Positions 8,735 to 17,902 are shown, counted from the first letter of the stretch. The stretch is 64,000 bases of DNA from Alkalihalobacillus sp. CinArs1 (GCF_947387515.1 NZ_CANDOB010000001.1:1608364-1672363); one strand, 5' to 3'. Numbers and translations are program-made. Notes: generated by a model from the letters alone, not told the origin.

Positions 8735-9058
8735 TTACATAGGCATATGCATATGATCCATACCAAATGACATAACCCAGATCGAACCGGCTACTACTGC
8801 AACCGCGATAAACAAGGAGTATAGAATCGTTCCCACTTGATACTTACTATCTTCGCTCTCTGAAATATGCATAAACATGAGGAGCTGGATAGCCGCTTGA
8901 AAAAGCGCGAGTGCAACGACAACAACGATGATCATCGTGTTGCTTAGTCCAGATTCAAAGCCTACCCATAGTGCAAATAAGGTCAAGATGATTGAAAGAG
9001 CGAATCCAATAACGTGACTCCATGGGAAATGGCTGTGAGTTTGCTCGTTATTCGCCAT
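8735..9058 (-). CDS. qoxD: Cytochrome aa3 menaquinol oxidase subunit IV
   Basis: A 107-residue membrane protein with three helices (about 14-36, 42-64, 76-98) and the 'LALFQAAIQLLMFMHISESED' motif of the quinol oxidase subunit IV family. It is the last gene of qoxABCD, begins 1 bp after the qoxC stop, and ends at the terminator shared with ywcE. A histidine/methionine-rich C-terminus (FGMDHMHMPM) is visible. The subunit assists assembly/stability of the terminal oxidase in the cytoplasmic membrane. Confidence 0.95.
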   Translation of the reverse strand: MANNEQTHSHFPWSHVIGFALSIILTLFALWVGFESGLSNTMIIVVVVALALFQAAIQLLMFMHISESEDSKYQVGTILYSLFIAVAVVAGSIWVMSFGMDHMHMPM

Positions 9059-9059
9059 C

Positions 9060-9668
9060 TTACATCACCATCCCTAGTAAATAAACTGCTGTGAAAATAA
9101 AGATCCATACAACATCAAGGAAATGCCAATAAAGACTTGATATAAATACTTTTCTTGACGTGTCTGGAGTTAAACCACGTTGCTTTAACTGAATCAAGAT
9201 AAGAGCGATCCAAGCGATACCCATCGCGACGTGGGCACCATGCGTACCAGTCAGTACGAAAAATGCAGACCAGTAAGCGCTAGTCGTTAATGCCGCTCCT
9301 TCATGAATGTAATGAATGAATTCATATATTTCAAAGCCGAGGAACGATAGTCCAAGAGCCAGGGTAATCCCAATCCATAGGACTAGCCCTTTTAATGAAT
9401 GACGTCTCATATAATGAATTGCGAGTCCACAAGTAAAACTACTTGTTAATAGCAAGAAAGTCTCGATTAGTACACCTTTTACTTCAAATAGATCTGCCGG
9501 TACAGGACCACCTGCTGTGCGCCCGTCTAATACAAAATAGGTCGCAAAAAGCGTGGAGAAAAGCGCGATCTCTGCACCAAGAAAAATCCAGAAGCCGAGA
9601 ATATTAAGACGACCCGTTTCCGTCTGGTACTCTAAAGGCGTATTTGGAGAATGTTCAACTGCATCCAT
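9060..9668 (-). CDS. qoxC: Cytochrome aa3 menaquinol oxidase subunit III
   Basis: A 202-residue protein with five transmembrane helices. It shows the subunit III signatures 'LGFWIFLGAEIALFSTLFATYFVL', 'TGTHGAHVAMGIAWI' and 'SLYWHFLDVVWIFIFTAVYLLG'. These are conserved in COX3/CyoC/QoxC, which bind lipid and stabilise proton pumping. Third gene of qoxABCD, start preceded by AGGAGG. Confidence 0.97.
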   Translation of the reverse strand: MDAVEHSPNTPLEYQTETGRLNILGFWIFLGAEIALFSTLFATYFVLDGRTAGGPVPADLFEVKGVLIETFLLLTSSFTCGLAIHYMRRHSLKGLVLWIGITLALGLSFLGFEIYEFIHYIHEGAALTTSAYWSAFFVLTGTHGAHVAMGIAWIALILIQLKQRGLTPDTSRKVFISSLYWHFLDVVWIFIFTAVYLLGMVM

Positions 9669-9682
9669 CTGTCACGCCTCCT

Positions 9683-11614
9683 TTATTTGGTAGTCTGTTC
9701 AAGTTTTTCAATTTCTTCTACGCTCACGTAGAAGCCTTTATCATAATCAAACGAACGCATCACCATCGTTGCTAGTACTCCAATTAGTCCAGCAATCGAC
9801 ATCCAGTGCCAAGAGAAGACCATACCGAATCCAGAGATAAAGAAGAACGTACTCATGATAATCGGTACACCAGAGTTACTTGGCATATGAATCGGTTTAT
9901 ATGGCTTCTTAATTTTATCTGTTCCTTCTTTCTTTGCAATCCAATAAGCGTCATGTCCTTTAACTTCAGGCACATGTGCAAAGTTATAGAACGGAATTGG
10001 TGCTGCAGTTGACCACTCAAGCGTTCTACCATCCCAAGGATCTCCAGTTGTCTCACGTGGAGAGTAACGGAAGCTATAGTAGATGTTATAAACAAGAATC
10101 AAGAATCCGATTCCCATTAGAATACCACCCATAGTTGCTAAAACGTTCAAGCTCATCCAACCATCTGCTGCGCCATACGTGTAGACACGACGCGGCATTC
10201 CCGCAAGACCAAGGAAGTACATCGGGAAGAAACATAAGTTGAATCCTGCTACGAAGATCCAGAATGTCCACTTGCCTAGCTTTTCGTTTAAGCGGTGGTT
10301 GAACATTTTTGGATACCAGAAGTGTAGTCCTGCAAAACAAGCATACACAGTACCCGAGATCAATACATAGTGGAAGTGAGCGACTAGGAAGTACGTATTA
10401 TGGTACTGGTAGTCAGCTGCTGCCATTGCAAGCATGACTCCTGTCACCCCACCGATAACAAAGTTTGGTATGAAGGCGAGTGACCATAGCATCGCTGATG
10501 TGAATCGGATCCTACCTTTATACAAGGTGAATAGCCAGTTAAAGATCTTCACACCCGTTGGCACGGCAATGAGCATCGTCGTGATGGAGAAGAACGAGTT
10601 AACTGCTCCTCCTGCTCCCATCGTAAAGAAGTGGTGAACCCAAACAAGGAAGCTCAGCCCTGCGATTACGACCATTGAGTAAACCATTGCTTTGTATCCG
10701 AAAATGGTTTTACGTGCAAACGTACTGATAATTTCTGAGAACATACCGAACGCTGGAAGAATAACGATATAGACTTCAGGGTGACCCCAAATCCAGAAGA
10801 GGTTTGCCCATAGCATCGGCATACCGCCGTCCATCAATGTAAAGAAATGACTTCCGAACAAACGGTCGAATGTCATAAGTGCTAGAGCTACTGTAAGCAC
10901 TGGGAATGCGAAGATGATGATCACACATGTGATCAAGGTTGACCAAGTGAAGATCGGCATCTTCATAAGCGTCATTCCAGGTGCTCTCATTTTCAGTATC
11001 GTCACGAGGAAGTTAATTCCTGTTAACAATGTACCGATACCCGCGATCTGTAAGCCGAGTAAGTAATAGTTTTGTCCTACGCTTGGACTCAGCTCTAGTC
11101 CTGCTAATGGAACATAGCTTGTCCACCCAGCAGAAGGAGATCCTCCGATAACGAATGAAATATTAAAGAGCATTGCTCCCATAAAGAACGTCCAAAAGCT
11201 TACCGCGTTAAGAAACGGATAGGCTACGTCCCTCGCTCCAATTTGGAGAGGAATAACGACGTTCATTAAACCAATTAAGAACGGCATGGCCATGAAGATA
11301 ATCATGATCGTACCGTGAGTTGTAAAAATTTCGTTGTAGTGAGTGGAGTCCAGGAATCCTGCGTCCGGAACTGTGAGCTGCGCTCTCATCAAGAGGGCAT
11401 CTACACCGCCTCGGAATAACATAAGGACTGCAGCGATCACATACATGATACCTAATTTCTTATGGTCAACAGTCGTGAGCCACTCTGTCCAAAGCCACTT
11501 CCATTTCTTGAAATATGTCAGAACAAAAATGACGCCGATCAACGTTAACGCAATAGAAACATCGGCACCATATATAAGTGGATCACCTGTGACGAAAAAT
11601 TCATCCCATTTCAT
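9683..11614 (-). CDS. qoxB: Cytochrome aa3 menaquinol oxidase subunit I
   Basis: A 643-residue heme-copper oxidase catalytic subunit that reduces O2 to water with electrons from menaquinol and pumps protons. Visible ligands are His100 ('TTHGTIM', low-spin heme), His278 with Tyr282 ('GHPEVY', CuB and cross-linked Tyr), His327/His328 ('WVHHFF', CuB), and His413/His415 ('AHFHYV', high- and low-spin heme). The length and extra terminal helices match QoxB/CyoB rather than CtaD. The start is preceded by GGAGGAA, 17 bp after qoxA. Confidence 0.98.
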   Translation of the reverse strand: MKWDEFFVTGDPLIYGADVSIALTLIGVIFVLTYFKKWKWLWTEWLTTVDHKKLGIMYVIAAVLMLFRGGVDALLMRAQLTVPDAGFLDSTHYNEIFTTHGTIMIIFMAMPFLIGLMNVVIPLQIGARDVAYPFLNAVSFWTFFMGAMLFNISFVIGGSPSAGWTSYVPLAGLELSPSVGQNYYLLGLQIAGIGTLLTGINFLVTILKMRAPGMTLMKMPIFTWSTLITCVIIIFAFPVLTVALALMTFDRLFGSHFFTLMDGGMPMLWANLFWIWGHPEVYIVILPAFGMFSEIISTFARKTIFGYKAMVYSMVVIAGLSFLVWVHHFFTMGAGGAVNSFFSITTMLIAVPTGVKIFNWLFTLYKGRIRFTSAMLWSLAFIPNFVIGGVTGVMLAMAAADYQYHNTYFLVAHFHYVLISGTVYACFAGLHFWYPKMFNHRLNEKLGKWTFWIFVAGFNLCFFPMYFLGLAGMPRRVYTYGAADGWMSLNVLATMGGILMGIGFLILVYNIYYSFRYSPRETTGDPWDGRTLEWSTAAPIPFYNFAHVPEVKGHDAYWIAKKEGTDKIKKPYKPIHMPSNSGVPIIMSTFFFISGFGMVFSWHWMSIAGLIGVLATMVMRSFDYDKGFYVSVEEIEKLEQTTK

Positions 11615-11631
11615 GGTGACTTCCTCCTTCC

Positions 11632-12660
11632 TTAGTGCGACTCAGAGTGAGTGCCTTTATCTTCAGATTTCGAATGTTCATCATGGTTTTCATGTCCTTC
11701 ATGGCTGTCATGACTTTCATCATCTTTGTGATCTTTATGTTCGTCGTGACCCTCATGTCCACCGTGAGATCCATGTGAATTTCCTTCTTTATACTCATCT
11801 AACGGGAGACCATTCCGTACTCTTGTTGCATATTCTGCATCCATACCGTGATCGACCCATTGAAGGTGCGTTGAGGAGAATGTCATTTCTTCAGCATGAC
11901 CTTTTAACATCAACTCGTTGTATTTTTCTTGAGTTAATTCAGGCGCGTCCTGTGCCTCATCAACCCATTCTGCATACTCTTCTTCCGTTTGAGCTGTGAC
12001 AGTAAACACCTGCTCTGTGAAGCCTTCACCTGTGAAGTTCGAGTTTCGGCCTCGATACTCTCCTGGTTCATCTGCCTGTAAATAAAGTTCTGTCATCATT
12101 CCGGACATCGTATATTCCTGACCACCTAATGATGGAATCCAGAATGATCCCATTGAATCAGCAGAAGCAAGCTTGAATAAGATAGGACGATCTTCTGGAA
12201 TGTGGATGTAGTTAACCGTTTCGATATCCTCTTCAGGATAGCTAAACACCCACTTCCAATCGACGGAAGTCGCATGAATAACAACAGGTTCTTTGTGAGC
12301 CGTTGCTTCAGGAGGCTCTTCTAGCGCATAGATTGTTTTTACTGTTGGGATTGCAAGTGCAATCAAAATAATAATCGGAATAACCGTCCAAACAATTTCT
12401 AAAAATACATTTCCTTCAATTTCTGGAGGTTCATATTCAGGTCCGCTTTTTCGCTCTCTATATTTTACAAGTATGACTGTAAACAGAACGAAAACGACAA
12501 CAACTATAAACAGCATTAATCCAATGGAGAAAAGAATCAGATTTGCTTGTTGTTCCGCTACGGGTCCTTTTGGATCAAGCACAGTTAAGTTGCTACAGCC
12601 GCTCAGAACAATGACAGACATGAACAGGGCGAAAGCTAGCATCGACTTTATTCGCTTCAC
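11632..12660 (-). CDS. qoxA: Menaquinol oxidase subunit II, lipoprotein with His-rich tail
   Basis: A 342-residue subunit II starting at GTG. An N-terminal lipoprotein signal with lipobox LSGC (Cys22) is followed by two membrane helices (about 40-64 and 85-106) and the cupredoxin domain. The domain has '[24 protein letters not shown]' and '[11 protein letters not shown]', and the CuA Cys-x3-Cys ligands are missing, as expected for a quinol rather than cytochrome c oxidase. The last ~50 residues (from about 293) are low complexity and unusually rich in His, Asp and Glu ([18 protein letters not shown]...). This external tail could bind metal ions. First gene of qoxABCD. Confidence 0.97.
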   Translation of the reverse strand: MKRIKSMLAFALFMSVIVLSGCSNLTVLDPKGPVAEQQANLILFSIGLMLFIVVVVFVLFTVILVKYRERKSGPEYEPPEIEGNVFLEIVWTVIPIIILIALAIPTVKTIYALEEPPEATAHKEPVVIHATSVDWKWVFSYPEEDIETVNYIHIPEDRPILFKLASADSMGSFWIPSLGGQEYTMSGMMTELYLQADEPGEYRGRNSNFTGEGFTEQVFTVTAQTEEEYAEWVDEAQDAPELTQEKYNELMLKGHAEEMTFSSTHLQWVDHGMDAEYATRVRNGLPLDEYKEGNSHGSHGGHEGHDEHKDHKDDESHDSHEGHENHDEHSKSEDKGTHSESH

Positions 12661-12753
12661 CGCAAGGCCACCTTCCTTTCTTTCTCTATAGTAAAATCAT
12701 AATTTCAACCTGATAAAACCGCTTAATGACAGTGCTTCGCAGTATCAACTATT

Positions 12754-12793
12754 ATTCTAGCAGGGCAATAATAAAAATGTGATACACATCACA
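12754..12793 (-). promoter_or_regulatory. qox promoter with Fnr/Crp-type box
   Basis: TGTGA-TACACA-TCACA (12778-12793) is a full Fnr/Crp-family palindrome (TGTGA-N6-TCACA). Downstream on the minus strand is an extended -10, TG-C-TAGAAT (12754-12762). The box centre would lie near -39 to -42, the class II activator position. The rest of the 319-bp gap 12661-12979 holds the qoxA leader (about 90 nt, no hairpin recognised) and two inverted repeats listed separately. Confidence 0.5.
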
Positions 12794-12840
12794 ATGTGTC
12801 AAAAGTTGCTCAAGTTTCTATCACTTTTTCGACACATTTC

Positions 12841-12855
12841 GTACAAACTTTGTAC
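12841..12855. promoter_or_regulatory. Palindrome upstream of SDR gene
   Basis: GTACAAA-C-TTTGTAC is a perfect 7-1-7 inverted repeat between the divergent qoxA and SDR genes. It is a possible operator; no cognate regulator is identified. Confidence 0.35.
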
Positions 12856-12917
12856 ATAATTGTGGAATTTTTTAACCTTAGTAGGCGAGTTTTTCCTAGG
12901 GCAGGCAAGTTTATTGA

Positions 12918-12946
12918 ACAACTGTATTATTGTTTGATACAGTTGT
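12918..12946. promoter_or_regulatory. 10-bp inverted repeat upstream of SDR gene
   Basis: ACAACTGTAT (12918-12927) and ATACAGTTGT (12937-12946) form a perfect inverted repeat with 9-bp spacing, 34 bp before the SDR start. It is either a 29-bp operator (MarR/TetR-like size) or a leader hairpin. There is no T-run, so it is not an intrinsic terminator. Confidence 0.45.
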
Positions 12947-12979
12947 CGAGGAACAAAGGTTGTTTGAAAGGAGATTATC

Positions 12980-13771
12980 ATGGATTTACAAATGAAAAAT
13001 AAGCTAGCCGTCGTTACGGGCTCTACTTCTGGAATCGGAAAAGGTATCGCCGAGGTATTGCTTAAAGAAGGAGCAAACGTCATCGTCAATGGTCGTTCAA
13101 AGGAACGTGTAGATAGTGTGGTTAAAGAGCTATCTTCATTCGGAGAGGTGTACGGCATTGCAGCAGACCTTTCACTACAGCATGAAAGTGAGCGTTTTGT
13201 TGAAGAAGTACACAAACACGGCGCAGTAGATATTCTTGTTAACAATATGGGAATGTTTGAAGTCAAACCGTTCGATCAAGTGACAGATGAAGAATGGATG
13301 ACTTATTTCCAAACAAATGTCATCAGTGCAGTGAGACTTACTCGAAACTTCCTGCCATCTATGCTTGAAAGGAATTCAGGAAGAGTGTTGAACATCGCAA
13401 GTGAAGCGGGAGTAAAACCACTTTCTCAAATGATTCCATATTCCGTTTCAAAAGGTGCGATGATCAGCCTTTCACGTGGCCTTGCTGAAACGACGAAAGG
13501 AACGAACGTTACTGTTAACTCCGTTTTACCAGGACCAACCTGGACTGAGGGGGTAGCTGGCTTCATGAAAGGCGCTGCTGCAGAAGAGAATAAAGATCTA
13601 GAGCAATTTACGAAAGATTATTTCAAAGACAATGAACCAACATCTCTTATCCAACGCTTCGCAACAGTAGAAGAAGTTGCAAACACAGTGGCATACCTCG
13701 CATCTCCATTATCTTCAGCGATCAATGGATCAGCTCAACGAGTTGAAGGCGGCATTATTCGATCTGTATAA
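12980..13771 (+). CDS. Short-chain dehydrogenase/reductase (SDR)
   Basis: A 263-residue classical SDR, an NAD(P)H-dependent oxidoreductase of unknown substrate. It has the cofactor motif TGSTSGIGKG (about residues 15-24), NNMG (NNAG variant), a catalytic serine in 'VLNIASEAGVKP', and the YSVSKGA motif carrying catalytic Tyr and Lys. 'NGRSKERVD' after beta-2 has an Arg suggesting NADPH preference. The start follows AAAGGAG. Monocistronic between qoxA (divergent) and sacA (convergent); inverted repeats upstream suggest dedicated regulation. Confidence 0.9.
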   Translation: MDLQMKNKLAVVTGSTSGIGKGIAEVLLKEGANVIVNGRSKERVDSVVKELSSFGEVYGIAADLSLQHESERFVEEVHKHGAVDILVNNMGMFEVKPFDQVTDEEWMTYFQTNVISAVRLTRNFLPSMLERNSGRVLNIASEAGVKPLSQMIPYSVSKGAMISLSRGLAETTKGTNVTVNSVLPGPTWTEGVAGFMKGAAAEENKDLEQFTKDYFKDNEPTSLIQRFATVEEVANTVAYLASPLSSAINGSAQRVEGGIIRSV

Positions 13772-13776
13772 CAAAA

Positions 13777-13804
13777 AGCCTGGCCATTCGGCCAGGCTCT
13801 TTCA
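13777..13804. terminator. Intrinsic terminator, SDR/sacA convergent
   Basis: Stem AGCCTGGCC / GGCCAGGCT with a 4-nt loop, followed by CTTTC on the plus strand and an A-tract (U-tract on the minus strand) on the other side. Confidence 0.85.
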
Positions 13805-13806
13805 TT

Positions 13807-15261
13807 TTATATGGTGATATGGTTCTTAATGTTCCATTTCGTTACTTCAAACTTAGCCTCACCTTCGGATTTAAATAGAAGGCTCTCATCTTCTTCAGAA
13901 GGAAAGTAGCGCGAAGTGAAAACTTCTTCCCCACCGTTAATAAACACCTCAATCGATGAAGAATCCACGTAAAAACGCAGTTGTGTAACAGAATCCATCT
14001 TACAGCTTCTAGACTCTTCCGTTCCATCAACAAAGCTATTCCGTTTAAAAGTAAGCAGCTTTTCATCAGCATCGTATACCATCTCTGCTGCGTTTCTAAA
14101 CGTAACCGAGAAAGATCCCTTTACCTCTTTTACGTTGACGAGCAATTCATATACCTTGCCATTAAGCTCTTCTCGCTCCATCTGCTCATTGTAGAGGCTC
14201 GCTTCAACTTCCGTTTTGTTCTGACGCATGTCGTTTAGCTCTTCCACCGGTAGTTGAATCAGCTTTCCGTCTCGGTAGTGAAGTTCCCGAGGAATCGTCA
14301 GCGTATGGATCCATTTATGCTTTCTCGTCGGATGATGCTCTTCATCCTGTTCCGGTACACCCATCCATCCGATAAGGAGACGTCTACCTTCTTCATCCTC
14401 GGTCGTTTGAGGTGCATAAAATTCAAATCCTCGATCGAGCTCAGTAAAGGCATCATGATCAAGGCGCCCTGTTTTATAATCGAGCTTTCCTGATAGATAA
14501 CCTGTTTGATATACGTTTTGATAAGCGTAACCTTCTGGTTTAAGACCTTGAGGGGAAAAGAGCAGTACATCGCTTCCATCTAAGTGAAATAGATCCGGGC
14601 ATTCCCACATGAATCCAAATTCACCAAGCTTCTTGTGTTTGGATGCTGTAACATCACCCTTCAGACTCCAGTTTCGAAGGTCAGTTGATTCGAATAGGAC
14701 AACTCGCCCTTCTTCTTTGTTATTTTGTGCGCCAATCACCATGTACCAAGTATCTTCATGCTTCCACACCTTAGGGTCTCGGAAGTGTGCCGTGTATCCT
14801 TCTGGCAAATCAAGCACCACACCATTTTTCTTAAAATGAATACCATCGCTCGACTCTGCAATACATTGATAACTTTCACGATTTCCGTTTTCATCTTTCA
14901 CGTTACCTGTATAAAACAGCAACATTTTATCGTCATGGCATATCGCACTACCTGAATAACATCCATCTTTGTCGAACCAGTCACCTGGTGACAATGCCGG
15001 GGAACGCAATGTCCAATTCACTAAATCATTTGATGTGTAATGACCCCAGAACTTAGCACCATGTCCTGTTTTAAATGGCATCCATTGGAAAAAGACGTGA
15101 TATTCCCCATTCCACTGAATAAAACCATTTGGATCATTAAGAAGTCCAACAGGCGGCATAAGGTGGAAGTGCGGAAGATGCGGATCAGACATCACCGTGT
15201 CTCTGTGCACCTCCATGTCTTCAAGCGCTAACTGAATTAGTTCCTCATTTCTAGTCGTCAT
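13807..15261 (-). CDS. sacA: Sucrose-6-phosphate hydrolase (GH32)
   Basis: A 484-residue GH32 enzyme that splits sucrose-6-phosphate, delivered by the PTS, into glucose-6-phosphate and fructose. ATG at 15261 follows AGGTGA; an in-frame GTG three codons upstream is less well placed. Catalytic motifs are 'LLNDPNG' (nucleophile Asp43), 'FRDP' (Asp162, transition-state stabiliser) and 'ECPD' (acid/base Glu220). The C-terminal beta-sandwich includes 'RFYVDSSSIEVFINGG'. It lies 62 bp downstream of the sucrose EIIBC gene in the same operon. No signal peptide, so cytoplasmic. Confidence 0.95.
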   Translation of the reverse strand: MTTRNEELIQLALEDMEVHRDTVMSDPHLPHFHLMPPVGLLNDPNGFIQWNGEYHVFFQWMPFKTGHGAKFWGHYTSNDLVNWTLRSPALSPGDWFDKDGCYSGSAICHDDKMLLFYTGNVKDENGNRESYQCIAESSDGIHFKKNGVVLDLPEGYTAHFRDPKVWKHEDTWYMVIGAQNNKEEGRVVLFESTDLRNWSLKGDVTASKHKKLGEFGFMWECPDLFHLDGSDVLLFSPQGLKPEGYAYQNVYQTGYLSGKLDYKTGRLDHDAFTELDRGFEFYAPQTTEDEEGRRLLIGWMGVPEQDEEHHPTRKHKWIHTLTIPRELHYRDGKLIQLPVEELNDMRQNKTEVEASLYNEQMEREELNGKVYELLVNVKEVKGSFSVTFRNAAEMVYDADEKLLTFKRNSFVDGTEESRSCKMDSVTQLRFYVDSSSIEVFINGGEEVFTSRYFPSEEDESLLFKSEGEAKFEVTKWNIKNHITI

Positions 15262-15323
15262 TTCGATCACCTAACTCGTTTATATTTGTAAAAGGGAGTC
15301 TAGGCAGACCCCCTTCATAAAAA

Positions 15324-16718
15324 TTATTTATCTAACATGCTATCTTTGAAGCCAAAAATCCACGTTAAGGCGAAGGCAATTCCAATCGCGATTACATTTA
15401 CAAGAATATAAAGGAAGATTTGGCTGTTCAAGAACAATAGCGTACCTGGAATAACTGTTACAGCAAGTCCTGTAGCTTTTAACTTGAATAATGAAGCGAG
15501 GAATCCACCTACCGCTCCGCCGATTAGTCCCATTACGAACGGCTTCATGTAGCGAAGGTTCACCCCGAAAATCGCTGGTTCAGTAATTCCTAAGAAAGCA
15601 GAAAGCGACGATGGTAACGCAAGTGCCTTAAGTTTCTTAGACTTCGTCTTCATACCGACTGCAAGTGCAGCACCACCCTGAGCTGCGATCGCTGCTGAAA
15701 TGATCGGGTTAAACGGGTTAAAACCAAGATTCTCAAAAAGCTGAATCTCTAGGAAGTTAAAGATGTGATGCACACCTGTGATAACGATGATCTGGTGGAA
15801 GAATCCAATGATCAAGCCACTTAGACCAAACGGAAGATCAAGAATGAATACAGTTCCATCCATGATGTACTCTTCAACTGTGTGGAAGATCGGTCCAATT
15901 GCAAACAGTGATAGTGTAATCATGATCAGTAATACTAGAAACGGCGTTAATATTAAATCTAGTGATTCAGGAACCATCTTTCGAATCCGTTTCTCAAGTT
16001 TCGCACCGATTAAACCTGCTACGAATGCTGGAATAACCGATCCCTGATACCCAACTACTGGGATAAAGCCAAGGAATTTAAGAGGCTCAGCATTTCCTGC
16101 CGCTACCTCCCAAGCATTTGGAAGGGCTGGCGTTACGAGCATCAAACCAAGGACAAGTCCAATGGTCGGATTACCCCCGAACACCCTGAACGTTGACCAT
16201 GCTACTAGCGCTGGCAGGAAGATAAACGCTGTATCCGTAAGCACTTGGGTGAACAATACGAAGTTATCTGAAATATCACCAGGCGTTAATCCAAACAATG
16301 CGAGTATTTCTTCTTGAAGAACGAGTCCACGTAGTCCCATGAATAAACCAGTAGCTACAAGAGCTGGAATGATTGGAACAAATACGTCCCCGAACGATCT
16401 GATCGCGCGTTGAAAAGCGCTTCCTTGCTTAGCTGCTTCCTCTTTTTGTTCCGATTTTGTTGCTTCCGCTAAACCGAGGGCAGATACCTCATCGAAGATA
16501 CGGTTCACAGTACCCGTACCAAAAATAACTTGGTATTGACCAGAATTGTAAAAGGCACCTTTTACTTTTTCTATATTTTCTACTCTTTCTTGATCGATCT
16601 TTTCTTTGTCTTTGACCATGATTCGGAGTCTTGTTGCGCAATGTGCAACAGATTGGATGTTCTCTTCTCCTCCGATCGCATCGATTACTTCTTGTGCAAT
16701 CTCTCTATTTGAAGCCAT
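15324..16718 (-). CDS. sacP: PTS sucrose-specific EIIBC component
   Basis: A 464-residue permease that imports and phosphorylates sucrose. The N-terminal EIIB domain (1-85) has the phosphocysteine motif 'AHCATRLR' (Cys27). The EIIC domain (about 105-455) has roughly ten membrane segments and the family motifs 'GVHHIFNFLEIQLFENLG' and 'GITEPAIFGVNLR'. No EIIA domain is fused or encoded nearby, so EIIA-Glc of another system is needed, as for B. subtilis SacP. The upstream region carries three repressor-like operators and a cre. The start follows AAAGGAG. Confidence 0.93.
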   Translation of the reverse strand: MASNREIAQEVIDAIGGEENIQSVAHCATRLRIMVKDKEKIDQERVENIEKVKGAFYNSGQYQVIFGTGTVNRIFDEVSALGLAEATKSEQKEEAAKQGSAFQRAIRSFGDVFVPIIPALVATGLFMGLRGLVLQEEILALFGLTPGDISDNFVLFTQVLTDTAFIFLPALVAWSTFRVFGGNPTIGLVLGLMLVTPALPNAWEVAAGNAEPLKFLGFIPVVGYQGSVIPAFVAGLIGAKLEKRIRKMVPESLDLILTPFLVLLIMITLSLFAIGPIFHTVEEYIMDGTVFILDLPFGLSGLIIGFFHQIIVITGVHHIFNFLEIQLFENLGFNPFNPIISAAIAAQGGAALAVGMKTKSKKLKALALPSSLSAFLGITEPAIFGVNLRYMKPFVMGLIGGAVGGFLASLFKLKATGLAVTVIPGTLLFLNSQIFLYILVNVIAIGIAFALTWIFGFKDSMLDK

Positions 16719-16738
16719 TTTCCTTACTCCTTTCTAAG

Positions 16739-16756
16739 TGTGGTATCGATTCCACA
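16739..16756. promoter_or_regulatory. Sucrose repressor operator candidate 1
   Basis: TGTGGTATCGATTCCACA is an 18-bp near-perfect palindrome with the CG centre usual for LacI-family operators. It is 21 bp upstream of the sacP start, just before its ribosome binding site. Confidence 0.6.
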
Positions 16757-16769
16757 AAGGTTATTTTAT

Positions 16770-16783
16770 TGCGAGCGCTTACA
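16770..16783 (-). promoter_or_regulatory. cre (CcpA) site of the sucrose operon
   Basis: On the minus strand TGTAAGCGCTCGCA fits TGNAANCGNWNNCW fully. It lies between operators 1 and 2, upstream of sacP. Confidence 0.65.
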
Positions 16784-16826
16784 AGCACTCGCTAACTTCT
16801 TTCCTTATTTCCAGATTGAATCAATT

Positions 16827-16844
16827 TGTGTGAACGATTCCACA
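16827..16844. promoter_or_regulatory. Sucrose repressor operator candidate 2
   Basis: TGTGTGAACGATTCCACA aligns with operator 1 at 14 of 18 positions, sharing CGATTCCACA. It is 88 bp from operator 1. Confidence 0.5.
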
Positions 16845-16858
16845 TCAGTAGAAAAAGA

Positions 16859-16876
16859 TATGGTATCGTTTTCATT
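16859..16876. promoter_or_regulatory. Sucrose repressor operator candidate 3 (weak)
   Basis: TATGGTATCGTTTTCATT shares GGTATCG with operator 1. It sits 5 bp beyond the stop of the repressor gene. Confidence 0.35.
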
Positions 16877-16881
16877 TGCTA

Positions 16882-17868
16882 CTATACACTATCTCTTTCA
16901 ATAAGTCTATAACTAAGTTTAATTTTTTGGTTTTCAAGGCTTTTTCCTTTTAGCTGCTTTAAAATGAGCTGCGCTGTTTGACGTCCCGCATCTTCATTAA
17001 AATAATCAACCGTGGATAAAGCGGGTGTAACATGTTTTGAGAGATCAGATGCACCAATTCCGAAGACGGCCATGTCCTCTGGTACTCGAATATCCTTCTC
17101 TTTCAAACACCCGAGCGCACCGATCGCCATTCGGTCTGTTACGGCCAAAATAGCTGACGGCATGCTAGTACCACTCGTTAATCTTTCAGCTGCTTCATAC
17201 CCGGATTCAAACGTGAAGTCACCATACTGAATCCACTCTTCATCGATCGATAGGTTATGTTTTTTCATTGCATCTTTGTATCCCTCTTTACGAAGAACAC
17301 CAACAGCATGATCGGTTTCTTGCACACCAATGAAGCCTATGCGCTGATGTCCTTTTGAAATTAGGGACTCCGCTATAGAGAATGCAGCATTATAATCGTC
17401 ATACACGACAGAGGTAACGCCTTCGAGCTCCTGACCGAGCGCTACAAATGGACTGTTCGTTTCTTTTATCGTCTGCAATAATTCTTCATTCCGATTGGTA
17501 GCAAGTAAAATAATCCCGTCTACTTGACGACTTCTTAAGAGTTTAATATTTTCTATCTCTTTTTCTGGTTTTAGCTGTGTATTCGTAAGTAGAATTTGAT
17601 AGCCGTTCTCTGCTAGTTCTTGCTCAATTCCATTGACTACCCTACTCGCAGTTTCCGTACTGATCCTTGGAAGAATGACTCCGATTACACCAGAGCGCTT
17701 CGTTCTCATCGTTTTCGCATGGGCGCTAGGAATATAACCCATTTCTTGGACTGCTTTCAAAACCTGCTCTCTTGCTTCCTGGCTCACGTAACCATTATCG
17801 TTCAATACTCGAGAGACGGTGGTTCTTGAAACACCTGCCCGTTTTGCTACATCTTTGATGGTGGTCAT
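16882..17868 (-). CDS. LacI-family repressor, probable sucrose regulator
   Basis: A 328-residue repressor. ATG at 17868 follows GGGGTGA; a 13-codon upstream extension is unlikely. The N-terminal HTH 'TIKDVAKRAGVSRTTVSRVLNDNGYVS' and hinge 'VQEMGYIPSAHAKTMRTKRSGVIGVILP' are classical LacI/GalR. The periplasmic-binding-like core ends with 'TPALSTVDYFNEDAGRQTAQLILKQLKG'. It is followed by sacP and sacA on the same strand, and the 163-bp gap before sacP carries three similar operator-like palindromes, so it probably represses sacPA in the absence of sucrose or a phosphorylated derivative. B. subtilis instead uses SacT antitermination for sacPA. Confidence 0.85.
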   Translation of the reverse strand: MTTIKDVAKRAGVSRTTVSRVLNDNGYVSQEAREQVLKAVQEMGYIPSAHAKTMRTKRSGVIGVILPRISTETASRVVNGIEQELAENGYQILLTNTQLKPEKEIENIKLLRSRQVDGIILLATNRNEELLQTIKETNSPFVALGQELEGVTSVVYDDYNAAFSIAESLISKGHQRIGFIGVQETDHAVGVLRKEGYKDAMKKHNLSIDEEWIQYGDFTFESGYEAAERLTSGTSMPSAILAVTDRMAIGALGCLKEKDIRVPEDMAVFGIGASDLSKHVTPALSTVDYFNEDAGRQTAQLILKQLKGKSLENQKIKLSYRLIERDSV

Positions 17869-17902
17869 ATTCTTCACCCCTTTCGCGAGATTTACCAATC
17901 TA

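Noticed and set aside
11343..11999. 218-codon plus-strand frame opposite qoxA/qoxB
   Set aside because: Antisense to two well-supported genes; the His/Leu-rich product mirrors the His-rich tail of QoxA.
12796..13002. 68-codon plus-strand frame before the SDR gene
   Set aside because: It lies in the promoter region with inverted repeats, lacks a ribosome site and runs out of frame into the SDR start.
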